Shown here: positions 11,033-20,370 of the stretch, piece after piece | Layout: each line of letters opens with the position of its first letter | Numbering within the stretch: position 1 is the first letter of the stretch | From: Alphaproteobacteria bacterium | GTDB lineage: Bacteria > Pseudomonadota > Alphaproteobacteria > UBA9219 > RFNS01 | Assembly: GCA_037200005.1 (NCBI GenBank) | Contig: JBBCGY010000001.1 | Coordinates: 540,416-604,415 of the forward strand | Length of the DNA stretch: 64,000 bases | Direction of reading: 5' to 3' | The notes under the pieces: generated by a model | Database searches by the model: none | What the model was told of the DNA's origin: nothing | Seen by the model: only the letters and a program-made list of their open reading frames with translations | Translations under genes and position numbers: made by a program

Positions 11033-12190
11033 GCCGGCGCAATTCCCATCGGCGAACAGCGCGCTCGAGCCGCAAGGCGAAGCCCACAGCGCCATCACGT
11101 CGTCGCCGACGCCATGCACCATCATGAGCTTGTGGGTCTTGCGCTCGGCATCGAACAGGCTTTGCAGATAGCGGTCGTAATTGACCGCGCGCGCCTTGGC
11201 GCTTTCGCCCTGCAGCTTGGCGGCGCAGTTCGTGTCGGAAGCGCTGGCGTCGTTATCGCCGACGAGATAGACGACATTGCGGGTCAGATAGCTCTGGCGC
11301 GCCACGTTGGCCGCCGTCCAGCGTCCATAGGGATTCAGCGTCCCTATGCCGTAGGGATAGTTATGATAATCGGGACAGTCTTTGGCATCGGGCGGGGTGA
11401 AGGCTTCGCTCTTGGGTTTCGGCCGCGCCGCGGTCAGATACGCGTAGCTTTGCGCGCCGCCGATGACGAAGCGCAGCGCTATTTTCTTTTCCGCCGCGAG
11501 CAGATCGGCGGCGTGGCCGAGCAGCGCGTAACGCTGAGCCATGTCGCCGCCGCGTCCGTAACCGGCGATGACGATATCCTTGATCGCCGGGAAAAATTTC
11601 GAATCGGCAAGATAAAGCAATAATATGTCGAGCGCCGTAAAGCTGCTGACGCCCTTTTTGTTTCCGGGGGCAATCTCGCTTTCGCCGCCGAACTGCCATG
11701 TTTCCGGATTCCAGTGAGCGACGCCCTTTTCCGGCGCGCTTATAATGCTGGAAAAGACCGGCAGATCGAGCGGGGACGGGAACACCGGCGCGAAAATGAT
11801 CGTCGGCGCGTCCGCGCTGCTGGCGGAAAGCCCGGCGATGGTCTTCAGCCGCTCAAGGCCATCTTCCGCATTGCGGTCGGCGCCGTGAATCAGGATCACC
11901 GCCCGCGTGACATGGGTATGATCCCCTGCGAGCGGGCGGCTGGTCATCAGCGGCCACAAGACCGGCGCCGCTCCGGGGTCGTCGGCGACGGCCAGCAAGG
12001 GCAGGAACTGGTATTTGGCCGCCGTGGATACGGCGGCGGTCTGATTGGGCGTTAAAGGAGCCGCGCCGCTTCCGCCGCTCAGCGGTATCCCCGGACTCTC
12101 GGGGACGACGACCCGGTCCGCCAGCGCCGGGGATGCTGAAAGGAAAAGAATGCCTATGAAAAGGAGGCAATAACGCACATGGTTCGGCAT
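11021..12190 (-). CDS. Secreted alpha/beta-hydrolase-fold protein, probable pseudoenzyme
   Basis: A 389-residue exported protein with a signal peptide (hydrophobic core about residues 8-20, cleavage likely after ALA at 22-24). I chose the ATG at 12190 because it gives a proper signal peptide; the longer frame would run into the divergent gene. The fold markers are VILIHGADRN (98-107), a nucleophile-elbow-like VIAGYGRGG (207-215) and YLVGDND (308-314). The elbow carries glycine 212 where an active member would have serine, and GVGDD (360-364) has aspartate where GVGH is usual. Both catalytic positions therefore look lost, so a binding role is more likely than hydrolysis. Confidence 0.75.
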   Translation of the reverse strand: MPNHVRYCLLFIGILFLSASPALADRVVVPESPGIPLSGGSGAAPLTPNQTAAVSTAAKYQFLPLLAVADDPGAAPVLWPLMTSRPLAGDHTHVTRAVILIHGADRNAEDGLERLKTIAGLSASSADAPTIIFAPVFPSPLDLPVFSSIISAPEKGVAHWNPETWQFGGESEIAPGNKKGVSSFTALDILLLYLADSKFFPAIKDIVIAGYGRGGDMAQRYALLGHAADLLAAEKKIALRFVIGGAQSYAYLTAARPKPKSEAFTPPDAKDCPDYHNYPYGIGTLNPYGRWTAANVARQSYLTRNVVYLVGDNDASASDTNCAAKLQGESAKARAVNYDRYLQSLFDAERKTHKLMMVHGVGDDVMALWASPCGSSALFADGNCAGSKP

Positions 12191-12285
12191 GGGGAGTCTT
12201 CTGAAAAGAGAGCGTCGCCCGCGCTTGCGGGAGGGATTGGAGAAAGAGTAGGTTGCCATACCCCACTCTTGGCTTCCGGCAGCTT

Positions 12286-13536
12286 ATGACAGAATCTGGT
12301 TTATTGAAAGTCGCAGTTTTGGTCGATCTGCTGCGCTCGGCAGAGGCGGGCGGCCATGTCAAAGGCTGGGAAAGACTGGCCGCCGTCGCCGCACGGCTCG
12401 ATTTGCCGCTCCAGCTTACGGTTTACTTTTCCGGCGAAAGGAAGATCGAAATCCTGTCGCCCAAGGTCAGAATCAAGCAATTGCCGCAGGTTTTCTCGAC
12501 GGCAAAATTGAAATTCCTGCCCTATCTGCCCGACCATACCGATCTCGCGCCGTGGCATCCCGCCCTGGCCTTCGATCTGCCGCAATATGACGCCGTTCAT
12601 ACGACCGACGCCTATTTCGCCTTCACCCGCACGGCGGAGCGCATGAAGCGCACCGGTTTCGCCATGACGCATTCCTTCCACACCGACCAGCCGAGCTATG
12701 CGCGGATTTTTACCGCGAAAGCCATTCGCGACATTTTCGGCAAGGGCGCGATCGCCCGCCTGCTGATCGACAAGTGGAAATTACCCGAGCGCAAAGCGGC
12801 GCAAATGGAGCGCCAGCGCGACCGGCATCTCGGGCAGTGCGAGATCGCGCTGGCGACGAGGCCTTTGGACCGCGCCGTAGCCGAGCGCGCGATCGGCCCG
12901 CAACGAGTCCGCCATCTGCGGCTTGGCGCGGACAAGGCCGTGTTCAATCCGGGGCGCGGCGACCGGGCGAAGATCATGGCGCGATATCAAATACCCGAAG
13001 GCAGGATCATCATCGTCTTCGTTGGGCGCATGGATGAGGGGAAAAATATATACACGCTGATCGCCGCGCTCGAGGAGCTGATCGCGGCGGGATTGCCGTT
13101 GCATCTGGTCACGGCGGGAATCGGCCCGGCGGAAAAAGATGTGCGCGAACGCTTGTCCGGCCATGCGACGGTTCCAGGATTCATCAAGCCCGACGAGCTT
13201 GCCGAGCTTTATGCCAGCGCCGATGTCATGGCGCTGGCGTCCGAGGTGGAAATCCGCAGCATGGCGATGGTGGAAAGTTTAGCATCGGGACTGCCGGTGC
13301 TGGTCGCGGCCAAAAGCGGTCTCGATAAACTGTTCGCCCCGACGCAAGCAATCCGCACCGTCACCGGCGGCGCGGATGCCTGGGCGGCGGCGCTGCGGGA
13401 ATTCGCGACGACCGGCCTGCGCGAAATCATGCAAGCGGCGGCGCGGGATTACGGCGCCGCCCATATCGCAAGCTGGGAACAGGTGCTGGCCGAGGATTTG
13501 TTTCCGGCGTGGCGGGACGCGGCGCGAAGGCGTTAA
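12286..13536 (+). CDS. Glycosyltransferase family 4-type (group 1) protein
   Basis: A 416-residue GT-B fold glycosyltransferase. The donor-binding C-terminal half contains FVGRMDEGKNI, VPGFIKPDELAELYASADV and the retaining GT E-x7-E motif in SEVEIRSMAMVESLASGLPV. The N-terminal half carries VHTTDAYFAF and MTHSFHTDQPSYAR, which resemble acceptor-binding regions of lipid glycosyltransferases. The ATG at 12286 is preferred over a TTG at 12253, which would read into the divergent gene's leader. Acceptor and donor are unknown; glycolipid or envelope polysaccharide synthesis is a fair guess. It ends in TAA, which is part of a TTAACCATAAT motif. Confidence 0.88.
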   Translation: MTESGLLKVAVLVDLLRSAEAGGHVKGWERLAAVAARLDLPLQLTVYFSGERKIEILSPKVRIKQLPQVFSTAKLKFLPYLPDHTDLAPWHPALAFDLPQYDAVHTTDAYFAFTRTAERMKRTGFAMTHSFHTDQPSYARIFTAKAIRDIFGKGAIARLLIDKWKLPERKAAQMERQRDRHLGQCEIALATRPLDRAVAERAIGPQRVRHLRLGADKAVFNPGRGDRAKIMARYQIPEGRIIIVFVGRMDEGKNIYTLIAALEELIAAGLPLHLVTAGIGPAEKDVRERLSGHATVPGFIKPDELAELYASADVMALASEVEIRSMAMVESLASGLPVLVAAKSGLDKLFAPTQAIRTVTGGADAWAAALREFATTGLREIMQAAARDYGAAHIASWEQVLAEDLFPAWRDAARRR

Positions 13537-13621
13537 CCATAATATCCGCTTTTAGTTGCCGTAGATGGGAGGCTATAGTCGCCGCGGTTCGGATTCAAAA
13601 TAGCGATTTAAGGAGTCGGAT

Positions 13622-14488
13622 ATGGGCGATTCATCGAATTTCCATGAGGCGGCGCTTCGTTCCTTCAGGCATGGCATGCCGGAAGATAACTATGATGACG
13701 AGTCCAGCTATCCGGATTATGAAAAAATCCGGGAAAAACTAGAGCAGCGCAAAGCGAAGAATGCCGCGCTCGTTCCCGTGCTCCGGCATCAGGCGAAACA
13801 GCAAGGCCGGATGCACGATTATGCGGGCCTGAGCGAAACCGCCAAACAAATGAGCGCGTTGATATGGAGAGGCAAGCGGCGCGAGCTTGTCGCCGATTTC
13901 GTCAACGCCGCCGCCATCCTGACGGCTGATCCCGCTTATGCCGAACAGGGCCTGCGAAGTTTGCTTAACGCCGCGGGACGCGTGCCGGAAAAAGGCGAAA
14001 TAAACAAACGCCGTCAGATCAAGAAGCGGGCGGTGCTGGCCGTCCTTGCCCATCACGGCGATGTCGCGGATGTCGGAAATCGAATCGAAATTATCGAGCG
14101 CGCCATACCGCAGGCCTTGGCTAGCGGCGAACCGGCCCTAGGCCACCAATTGGCGGAAAAGCTGTTCGATCATATTGAACTCACCTTCAATTGTTATGAC
14201 AGATCCGGGCGGCTCGAGAGCGTGATCGGCGGCGCCCGGCCAGGTTCGGCCCTGCATACGGATTCGATTCTGAAGCTTCTTGATACCGTCAATCAATTCG
14301 ACGTGGCTGGCGGCCAGCCGTCGATAAAAAAAATGAAGCTGTATAGTATCGAATTCGCCAAAAATCACGCCTTGCCCGGCAGTCATGCCGCGCGATGCGC
14401 CGAAGCGGCTTTGACGGCGGCGATGGAACCCGCGAAACCGTCTTCAAGGCACAGCCCAAGTTCCGCGCCGGATTGGAAGTTGGATTAA
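13622..14488 (+). CDS. Protein of unknown function, helix-rich
   Basis: A 288-residue soluble protein that I do not recognise. The ATG at 13622 follows a good AAGGAG site. It is rich in Ala, Lys, Arg and Glu, with predicted long helices, for example YEKIREKLEQRKAKNAALV (about 36-54). A repeat-like alpha-helical middle could be a TPR or HEAT-type solenoid, but no clear repeat register is seen. A plausible promoter (TTTAGT, 17 bases, TATAGT) lies at 13551-13579. It converges with the next gene, overlapping by four bases. Confidence 0.75.
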   Translation: MGDSSNFHEAALRSFRHGMPEDNYDDESSYPDYEKIREKLEQRKAKNAALVPVLRHQAKQQGRMHDYAGLSETAKQMSALIWRGKRRELVADFVNAAAILTADPAYAEQGLRSLLNAAGRVPEKGEINKRRQIKKRAVLAVLAHHGDVADVGNRIEIIERAIPQALASGEPALGHQLAEKLFDHIELTFNCYDRSGRLESVIGGARPGSALHTDSILKLLDTVNQFDVAGGQPSIKKMKLYSIEFAKNHALPGSHAARCAEAALTAAMEPAKPSSRHSPSSAPDWKLD

Positions 14489-15468
14489 GCCGCCTTGGCG
14501 CGCCGCTTCGCCATCATCCATTTTCCCTCGATGCTCTGCCAGACGATCAGGCCGGGCACATAGATGATGACGTCGCGGCAGCGGCGTATCAGCGCCAGCG
14601 CCAGCGCCATATCGGGCGGCAAACCCAGCATCGCGCCGAAGAACAGGAACGCGCCCTCCTGCGCGCCAAGCGCGGCGGGAACCACGAACGCCGCCGTGCT
14701 GGCAAGCTGCACCATCGCCTCGACGATCACGCAATCGACGACGGAAAGCGGGTGGCCGAGGAAATACAGCGAAATCCAGATTCCGCCCGCGCCCGCGAAC
14801 CATGACGCCATCATCCACGCTCCGCATGCCAGAACGCGGCCATGGCGGCGATACATCGTCGAAATCGCCCGGTCGAGCCGCGCGCTGTGCGCCACAATAT
14901 GCTGCAGCTTTTCGCCCGCGAGCAGGCGCGTCAGCCGCGCCAGCACGCGGAAAAATCCGATTTTCTGCACCACGGCCAGAACGACGATGACAGGCGTCGT
15001 GGCGATCGCGCCAATGACGAGGCGCTGCATGACATCCGCCTGGGTATCGCGCAAGGCGAGCAAGGCGATTCCGGTCATCACCAGCGCGAAAACCGTCGCC
15101 ACCGAAACCGTCGTTTCCACCACGAGGCCCGCGATCACGGGCGCGCGCCGCCAGCCGAATTTGATCATGACCCGCGCCGCCGCCACTTCGCCGCCGATGC
15201 GGGCCACCGGCAGCAGGTTATTCACCGACGCCCTGATCCATTGCGCCAGGAACATGAAGCCGAATGTGGGCCGGTTTTGTCCCGGCCATAGCAGCCGCCA
15301 GCCCACGACCGACATCGCCATCGGGCCGAGGTGAAACAGGCTCGCCCACACGATTCCCCATCCGGCGGCGGCGAACGCGGCCAGCACCTGGTCATAGCCC
15401 TGCCAGACGATCAGGCCGATGGCGGCGGCGAGGCCCAGCAGGCCGAAGAAGGCGGCGGCGCGGATCAT
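14485..15468 (-). CDS. Lysylphosphatidylglycerol synthase TM-region family membrane protein
   Basis: A 327-residue polytopic membrane protein with about seven hydrophobic segments, matching the YbhN/AglD-like 'LPG synthase transmembrane region' family, which includes the hopanoid-associated HpnL. These resemble the flippase half of MprF. Recognisable parts are RASVNNLLPVARIGGEVAA (about 83-101) and VVPAALGAQEGAFLFFGAMLG near residue 270. The ATG at 15468 is chosen because it begins one base after the stop of the upstream phosphatase gene; the longer frame lies inside that gene. No hopanoid genes are in the window, so its lipid substrate is open. Confidence 0.82.
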   Translation of the reverse strand: MIRAAAFFGLLGLAAAIGLIVWQGYDQVLAAFAAAGWGIVWASLFHLGPMAMSVVGWRLLWPGQNRPTFGFMFLAQWIRASVNNLLPVARIGGEVAAARVMIKFGWRRAPVIAGLVVETTVSVATVFALVMTGIALLALRDTQADVMQRLVIGAIATTPVIVVLAVVQKIGFFRVLARLTRLLAGEKLQHIVAHSARLDRAISTMYRRHGRVLACGAWMMASWFAGAGGIWISLYFLGHPLSVVDCVIVEAMVQLASTAAFVVPAALGAQEGAFLFFGAMLGLPPDMALALALIRRCRDVIIYVPGLIVWQSIEGKWMMAKRRAKAA

Positions 15469-15469
15469 A

Positions 15470-16264
15470 TCAGCCCGCCCATGCCGAACGGATGACGTCC
15501 AATGCTTTTTTGTGCAGAGCCGGATCGCCGGAAGCCAGGACATAGCCGGAGCTTTCCATGCCGAGCGGCTCGCCGTTCCAGCCGGTGATTGCGCCGCCCG
15601 CCGCCGTGATCACCGGAACCAGCGCGGCGAAATCATGCAGTTTCATCTGCGCTTCCATGATGAGATCGATATGCCCGGACGCGAGCAGCCCATAAGCATA
15701 GGCGTCGCCGCCATAGAGAGCATGTTTCACCCGCGCGGTCAGCGCGCGATGGGGCGCGTCGTCCTTGCCCGCGAACATAAGAGGCGTCGTGGCGTTGAAC
15801 CAGGCATCGGCCAGATCGGCGCAGACCCGCGTGGCGGCCCTCGCGCCGTTGAAAGTCGTGGGATGTCCCGCGCCGCCGATCCAGCGTTCGCGCAGCACCG
15901 GCTGGTCGATGATTCCGAGAACCGGAACGCCGCGATGCAGCAGCGCGATGAGGGTCGCGAACATCGGCTTGCCGGTCACGAATGCCTTGGTGCCGTCGAT
16001 GGGGTCGATGATCCAGAGATATTCGGAATCAAGATTCTGCCGCCCCATTTCTTCGCCCCAGATTCCGTCATGGGGGCGCTCGGCGGCAAGAATGTCGCGA
16101 ATCGCATGCTCGCCTGCGCGATCCGCCGCCGTCACCGGCGTGGCGTCGCTTTTATCCTCGGCGATGCCGTGAACGCGGAAATAGGGCCGGATCGCCGCGC
16201 CACTGGCGTCCGCGAGACGATGCACGAGCGCGATCAGTTCAGGCGGAACATCGGGGACGGTCAC
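15470..16264 (-). CDS. Inositol-monophosphatase family phosphatase, HisN-like
   Basis: A 264-residue Mg-dependent phosphatase. The metal-binding residues are E71/E72 in WGEEMG and D87-P-I-D90-G-T in LWIIDPIDGTKAF, with the second-site aspartate in KLHDFAALVPVITAAGG. The DPIDGTKAFVTGKP variant is typical of the histidinol-phosphatase (HisN) branch, so histidine synthesis is more likely than inositol metabolism. The start is GTG at 16264: it overlaps the cytochrome c stop as GTGA, and the longer frame has no similarity. The two genes are thus translationally coupled. Confidence 0.85.
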   Translation of the reverse strand: MTVPDVPPELIALVHRLADASGAAIRPYFRVHGIAEDKSDATPVTAADRAGEHAIRDILAAERPHDGIWGEEMGRQNLDSEYLWIIDPIDGTKAFVTGKPMFATLIALLHRGVPVLGIIDQPVLRERWIGGAGHPTTFNGARAATRVCADLADAWFNATTPLMFAGKDDAPHRALTARVKHALYGGDAYAYGLLASGHIDLIMEAQMKLHDFAALVPVITAAGGAITGWNGEPLGMESSGYVLASGDPALHKKALDVIRSAWAG

Positions 16265-16815
16265 TGGCCCGCCGGAGCAGCCGGAAGCGGCGCGGGATTG
16301 TCGGCCAGCGTCCGCAGCCAGGCGATCAGGTTGGCGCGGTCTTTGGTATTCGTTACGCCGGCAAAGGCCATCTTGGTACCCTTGATATAGCCTCGCGGGC
16401 TGAACAGGAAATGGTTCAGCTCCTCGTAATCCCATGTCTTGTCGTGCATGGATTTCATGGCCTCGGAATAGCCGCCGAAATCTTCCTTATGAGCGTGAAC
16501 ATTGCCGACGATGCCCCACAGATTGGGGCCGACCTTGTTCGCGCCGTCTTTCTCGAAACTGTGGCAGGTGACGCAGACGCGCGACAATTTCTGTCCCGCC
16601 GCCGCGTCGGCTCCGGCCAGAAGCGCCTCGATAGGGTCGGGCGCCGCCGTGACCGCCGCCGTCACCGCCTGCGCGGGAGCCGTGCCTTCGACGATATAAG
16701 CGGGCTTTTCCGGAATTTCCGGCTCCATCAGTTCCCGCGCCACGAAGCCCGAGAGTGCCGCGACCAGCATCGCCAGCAGAATCGCGCCGAAAATCTTATT
16801 CCCCTCGAAACCCAT
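16261..16815 (-). CDS. Membrane-anchored class I cytochrome c
   Basis: A 184-residue CycM-type cytochrome c, carrying electrons in the respiratory chain on the periplasmic side. The N-terminal hydrophobic segment (residues 8-27) is an uncleaved anchor. It is followed by a Pro/Ala linker and a cytochrome c2 fold. The haem site is C81-V-T-C84-H85 and the distal ligand is M149 in GTKMAF. Haem attachment would depend on a biogenesis system; the CcsBA protein at the end of this window is a candidate. It is the first gene of a pair with the HisN-like phosphatase. Confidence 0.93.
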   Translation of the reverse strand: MGFEGNKIFGAILLAMLVAALSGFVARELMEPEIPEKPAYIVEGTAPAQAVTAAVTAAPDPIEALLAGADAAAGQKLSRVCVTCHSFEKDGANKVGPNLWGIVGNVHAHKEDFGGYSEAMKSMHDKTWDYEELNHFLFSPRGYIKGTKMAFAGVTNTKDRANLIAWLRTLADNPAPLPAAPAGQ

Positions 16816-16879
16816 TTGCTTTGCCCCTGAAAGACTTAAGCGGGAAAATAAGCCGTCAGAGTGGCTTTGTCGAGAGTCA

Positions 16880-16909
16880 TTGCCAAAAGCCGGGCAGGAG
16901 TGGTTTATA
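16880..16909 (+). promoter_or_regulatory. Putative sigma-70 promoter of pheA
   Basis: TTGCCA at 16880-16885 and TTTATA at 16904-16909, spaced by 18 bases, stand 22 bases before the pheA start. This is a sequence match only. Confidence 0.4.
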
Positions 16910-16931
16910 GGAAACAGCGAGGATTAAACCC

Positions 16932-17774
16932 ATGGCAAAAAACAAAATCATCGCCTTCGGCGGCACGGCGGGGGCCTATTCCGATATCGCCTGCCGGGCG
17001 CTGTTCCCGGATGACGAGACTTTGCCCTGCCTCGGCTTCGAGGAGGCGATGCGCGCGGTCGCCGAGGGGAAGGCCGACCGAGCCGTGATTCCGGTCGAGA
17101 ACGCCATCGCCGGGCGCGTGGCCGACGTGCATCATCTGCTGCCTCGCGCGGGCCTGCATATCGTCGGCGAGCATTACCAGCCCATCGCGCATCACCTGTT
17201 CGCCGTCAAGGGCGCGGCGCTGGCGGGGATCAAGACCGTCAAAAGCCACGTCCAGGCGCTGTCGCAATGCCGGAATTTTATCCGCGAGCATGGCTATATC
17301 GCGACGGCGCAGGGCGATACGGCGGGCGCGGCGGCTTCGCTGGCCGCCTCGCAGGATAAAACCGTCGGCGTCATCGCCTCGGCATTGGCGGGGAAAATTC
17401 ACGGGCTTGAAAGCCTGGCTTCCGACATCGCCGACATGAAGGGCAATACGACGCGCTTTCTGATTCTGGCGCGCGACGCCGAACCGGCTATCCCGTCGCA
17501 ACCCTGCATCACCACGCTGGTCTTCCGCGTCCGCAGCATTCCGGCGGCTCTTTACAAGGCGCTGGGCGGCTTCGCCACCAATGGCGTCAATCTCACCAAG
17601 CTGGAGAGCTATCTCGTGGACGGCAATTTCAACGCCGCGCAATTCTATGCCGATTTCGAGGGCCATCCCGATTCCGCGCCGGTCAAGAACGCGCTCGAGG
17701 AACTGGCCTTCTATGCCGAGGAAGTGAAGATACTAGGGACGTATCCGGCGCATAAATTCCGCACCCCGGCATAG
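16932..17774 (+). CDS. pheA: Prephenate dehydratase
   Basis: A 280-residue stand-alone prephenate dehydratase that converts prephenate to phenylpyruvate in phenylalanine synthesis. The catalytic domain shows RAVIPVENAIAGRV and the hallmark threonine motif GNTTRF (about 174-179). The C-terminal ACT domain (about 195-270), with LTKLESYLVDG, binds phenylalanine for feedback inhibition in the family. There is no chorismate mutase domain, as is usual in alphaproteobacteria. A putative promoter lies directly upstream, and the VOC gene follows 12 bases after the stop. Confidence 0.95.
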   Translation: MAKNKIIAFGGTAGAYSDIACRALFPDDETLPCLGFEEAMRAVAEGKADRAVIPVENAIAGRVADVHHLLPRAGLHIVGEHYQPIAHHLFAVKGAALAGIKTVKSHVQALSQCRNFIREHGYIATAQGDTAGAAASLAASQDKTVGVIASALAGKIHGLESLASDIADMKGNTTRFLILARDAEPAIPSQPCITTLVFRVRSIPAALYKALGGFATNGVNLTKLESYLVDGNFNAAQFYADFEGHPDSAPVKNALEELAFYAEEVKILGTYPAHKFRTPA

Positions 17775-17786
17775 GAGGATTCCGGC

Positions 17787-18215
17787 ATGAACGCCTTCAA
17801 CCCGGAAACTTACCAATGGGCGCCATGCGTTCCGGAATTGCTGGTGAGCGACATAGGGGCGAGCCTCGACTTTTGGTGCGCCAAGCTTGGGTTTCACGTC
17901 GCCTATGACCGCCAGGAAAGCAAATTCGCCTATCTGGAAAGAGAGGGCACGCAGCTCATGCTATGCCAGCGCAACGGCATATGGGAAACCGGCGCGATGG
18001 ATGCGCCTTACGGACGCGGCATCAATCTGCAAATTTTTACCAGCGGCCTTGCGCCGATTTTACTGGCACTCGAGGCCGCGAACTGGCCTTTTTACAAAGA
18101 GCCTTATGAAGTCTGGCGCAAGACCGGGAATGGAGAATCCGGAACCAGGGAATTTCTGGTGCAGGATCCAGACGGTTATCTGGCGCGTCTTACGGAAAAC
18201 CTGGGATTCAGATAG
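17787..18215 (+). CDS. VOC superfamily protein (glyoxalase/bleomycin-resistance type)
   Basis: A 142-residue vicinal-oxygen-chelate protein. The fold is seen as two beta-alpha-beta-beta-beta modules, with VPELLVSDIGASLDFWCAKLGF at the start and the closing VQDPDGYLARL. The block PYGRGINLQI resembles the bleomycin-binding branch, in which the dimer binds and sequesters the drug, but many such proteins have other ligands. It lies 12 bases after pheA and is probably co-transcribed. Function cannot be settled from sequence. Confidence 0.82.
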   Translation: MNAFNPETYQWAPCVPELLVSDIGASLDFWCAKLGFHVAYDRQESKFAYLEREGTQLMLCQRNGIWETGAMDAPYGRGINLQIFTSGLAPILLALEAANWPFYKEPYEVWRKTGNGESGTREFLVQDPDGYLARLTENLGFR

Positions 18216-18263
18216 CGCCTGACCCAATGCCGCCGTCAATTCCGGCAATATCCGTCCCCTGGC

Positions 18264-18470
18264 CTATTCCTGGAATGTAAAACGCGCTACGGCCTCGCCC
18301 TCATGGACGATATTCTCCGTAAACATGGCCAGCGGCCTGACCCAATATCCGTGATCGCCATATAAGGCTTGGTAAAATACCAATGCTTCAAGCGTCTCGC
18401 TATGTTTGCCGATACCGACAACACGGTAGAGATTGCCTTTGTAATGCCGGTAAATGCCTTGTTTGATCAT
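18264..18470 (-). CDS. DUF1653 domain protein
   Basis: A 68-residue protein matching the small DUF1653 family: GIYRHYKGNLYRVVGIGKHSETLEALVFYQ at its core (here residues 5-34, broken as G-I-Y-R-H-YKG and later VFYQALYGD) followed by WVRPLAMF. The family is widespread and of unknown function; the compact all-beta form suggests a binding protein. It is on the minus strand, 40 bases downstream of the EamA gene's... opposite-facing VOC gene, and stands alone. Confidence 0.85.
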   Translation of the reverse strand: MIKQGIYRHYKGNLYRVVGIGKHSETLEALVFYQALYGDHGYWVRPLAMFTENIVHEGEAVARFTFQE

Positions 18471-18510
18471 GTAACCCTCTCCGCCTCGATACGCATAATC
18501 ATCTTGCGCC

Positions 18511-19404
18511 CTACTTGAAAACGACCATAGGGATCGCGACGAAGAAAATTGCCGTGCCGATTAGTTTGAAGCGAGTGATTTTTTCCTGAAAGAAAACCCG
18601 CCCGCCGATAATAGAAATTGTCTGATAGCCGGCCCGCTTGACCATTTCCATGATGCCGACGGGCATGAGGGTCAGCGCGATAAGCTGGATGATATAGCCC
18701 GCGCCGCGCAGCGATCCCGATATCAGGATGACGCCGGCATGCCTCGGCTTCAGGCGCAGTTCGTGAAGTCTTTTCTGCCACCAGATCAGCAGAAAGCTCG
18801 GCGGAATCATGGCGGCGTAAATCACGATGCAATGAAGCTGCGGCGATGCCGCCTGCGAGGCCAGTTTATCGAAGGGCGAGGCGATCGCCCAGCCCAGCGC
18901 CGCCAGCAGCGAAAGCCAGCCGCCCTTGCTTTTGAAGAAAGCGAAAAAATCATGCCGCTCCTTCGGGTGGTTTCTGGGCGGCACATACATGACGGCGAGG
19001 CCGATAAACGACAGGACGATGCCGCTCCATTGCATCCGGCTTAGCTCTTCGCCCAGCTCGAAACGGGCGACGAGCGCGGCGAAAAGCGGCACCAGTCCCA
19101 TCGCGGAGCCGGCCAGGGAAATCGGCGAAATCCTGATCGACGTCAGATAGCACACATTGGCGATGACATTGACGACCGCCGAAACGGCGAACGGATAGTA
19201 ATAAGCGGCGGTGAAATGGCTGTCGGGTTTCACCGTAAACCAGATGATTCCCACCAGCATGCAGGGGATCATGAAAACGAACATCACGGTGGCGGGCGAG
19301 GCGTATTCGGAAGCTTTTTTGCCGACCAGAGAGCTTGCCCCGAAACCCAGGCTGGCGGTGGAAGCCGCGAGCATGGCGGCCGGGCTGATGCTCAAAAAAT
19401 CCAT
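18511..19404 (-). CDS. EamA/DMT-family transporter
   Basis: A 297-residue membrane protein with about ten hydrophobic segments arranged as two five-helix EamA repeats, as in drug/metabolite transporters. The second repeat begins near residue 150 (WLSLLAALGWAIASPFDKL). The ATG at 19404 is preferred over a TTG five codons upstream. Proteins of this family export amino acids, nucleosides or drugs; the substrate is unknown. It lies 30 bases downstream of etfA on the same strand and may be read from the etf promoter. Confidence 0.85.
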   Translation of the reverse strand: MDFLSISPAAMLAASTASLGFGASSLVGKKASEYASPATVMFVFMIPCMLVGIIWFTVKPDSHFTAAYYYPFAVSAVVNVIANVCYLTSIRISPISLAGSAMGLVPLFAALVARFELGEELSRMQWSGIVLSFIGLAVMYVPPRNHPKERHDFFAFFKSKGGWLSLLAALGWAIASPFDKLASQAASPQLHCIVIYAAMIPPSFLLIWWQKRLHELRLKPRHAGVILISGSLRGAGYIIQLIALTLMPVGIMEMVKRAGYQTISIIGGRVFFQEKITRFKLIGTAIFFVAIPMVVFK

Positions 19405-19434
19405 GACGCGTCCCGGCAAGATTATGAACGGCTT

Positions 19435-20370
19435 CTAAAGCGCCGCCGTCAATTCCGGCAAAATCTGGAACAAATCGCCGACGAGGCCGTAATCCGCGAT
19501 CTGGAAGATCGGCGCGTCGGGGTCTTTGTTGATCGCGACGATGACCTTGGCGTTGCTCATGCCCGCGAGATGCTGGATCGCGCCCGATATGCCGATGGCG
19601 ATGTAAAGCTCCGGCGCGACCATCTTGCCGGTCTGGCCGACCTGGTAATCGTTCGGCACATAGCCCGCATCGACGGCGGCGCGCGACGCGCCGACGGCGG
19701 CGCCCAATTTATCCGCCAGCGCCTCGATCAATTTGAAATTTTCCGCGCTGCCCAATCCGCGTCCGCCCGACACCACGATCTTCGCCGCCGTCAGTTCCGG
19801 GCGCGAGGATTGCGAAAGCTCGTGCGAGACGAAGCGGCTGCCGTTGGCCGTAACGGCGGCGGGCACGATGGCCGTGACCGTGGCGCTGCCGCCTTCCGCC
19901 GCGACGCCGGGGAAGGCCGTGCCGCGCACGGTGATGATTTTCAGCGCGTCGGAGGATTGCACCGTGGCGATGGCGTTGCCCGCATAGATCGGCCGCACGA
20001 AAATGTCGGCGCTTTCGATGCCGATGATGTCGGAGATTTGCGCCACGTCGCACAAAGCCGCGACGCGCGGCAGCAGATTCTTGCCGAACGATGTCGCGGC
20101 GGCGATGACATGCGAGAAGCCCTTCGCCTGCTCAGCGACCAGAGGCGCGAGCGTTTCGGCGAGGCCGTGCGCGTAAATCCCGGCGTCGGCGGCCAGCACT
20201 TCGGCGATACCCGCGACCTTCGCCGCCTGTTTGGCGACTTCGCCGCTGCCATGGCCCGCGACCAGCATCGCCATTGGAAAACCAAGCTTCGCCCCCGCCG
20301 CGACCGCGTGCAACGTCGCCGGGTTCAGCGTCGCGTTGTCATGTTCGGCGATGATTAATGTGCGTGTCAT
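19435..20370 (-). CDS. etfA: Electron transfer flavoprotein alpha subunit
   Basis: The 311-residue large subunit of ETF, which carries electrons from acyl-CoA and other dehydrogenases to ETF-ubiquinone oxidoreductase. The C-terminal FAD-binding domain is complete: [22 protein letters not shown] is present as a block from about residue 196, followed by [24 protein letters not shown] and [21 protein letters not shown]. It overlaps etfB by four bases, so the two subunits are translationally coupled. Confidence 0.96.
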   Translation of the reverse strand: MTRTLIIAEHDNATLNPATLHAVAAGAKLGFPMAMLVAGHGSGEVAKQAAKVAGIAEVLAADAGIYAHGLAETLAPLVAEQAKGFSHVIAAATSFGKNLLPRVAALCDVAQISDIIGIESADIFVRPIYAGNAIATVQSSDALKIITVRGTAFPGVAAEGGSATVTAIVPAAVTANGSRFVSHELSQSSRPELTAAKIVVSGGRGLGSAENFKLIEALADKLGAAVGASRAAVDAGYVPNDYQVGQTGKMVAPELYIAIGISGAIQHLAGMSNAKVIVAINKDPDAPIFQIADYGLVGDLFQILPELTAAL

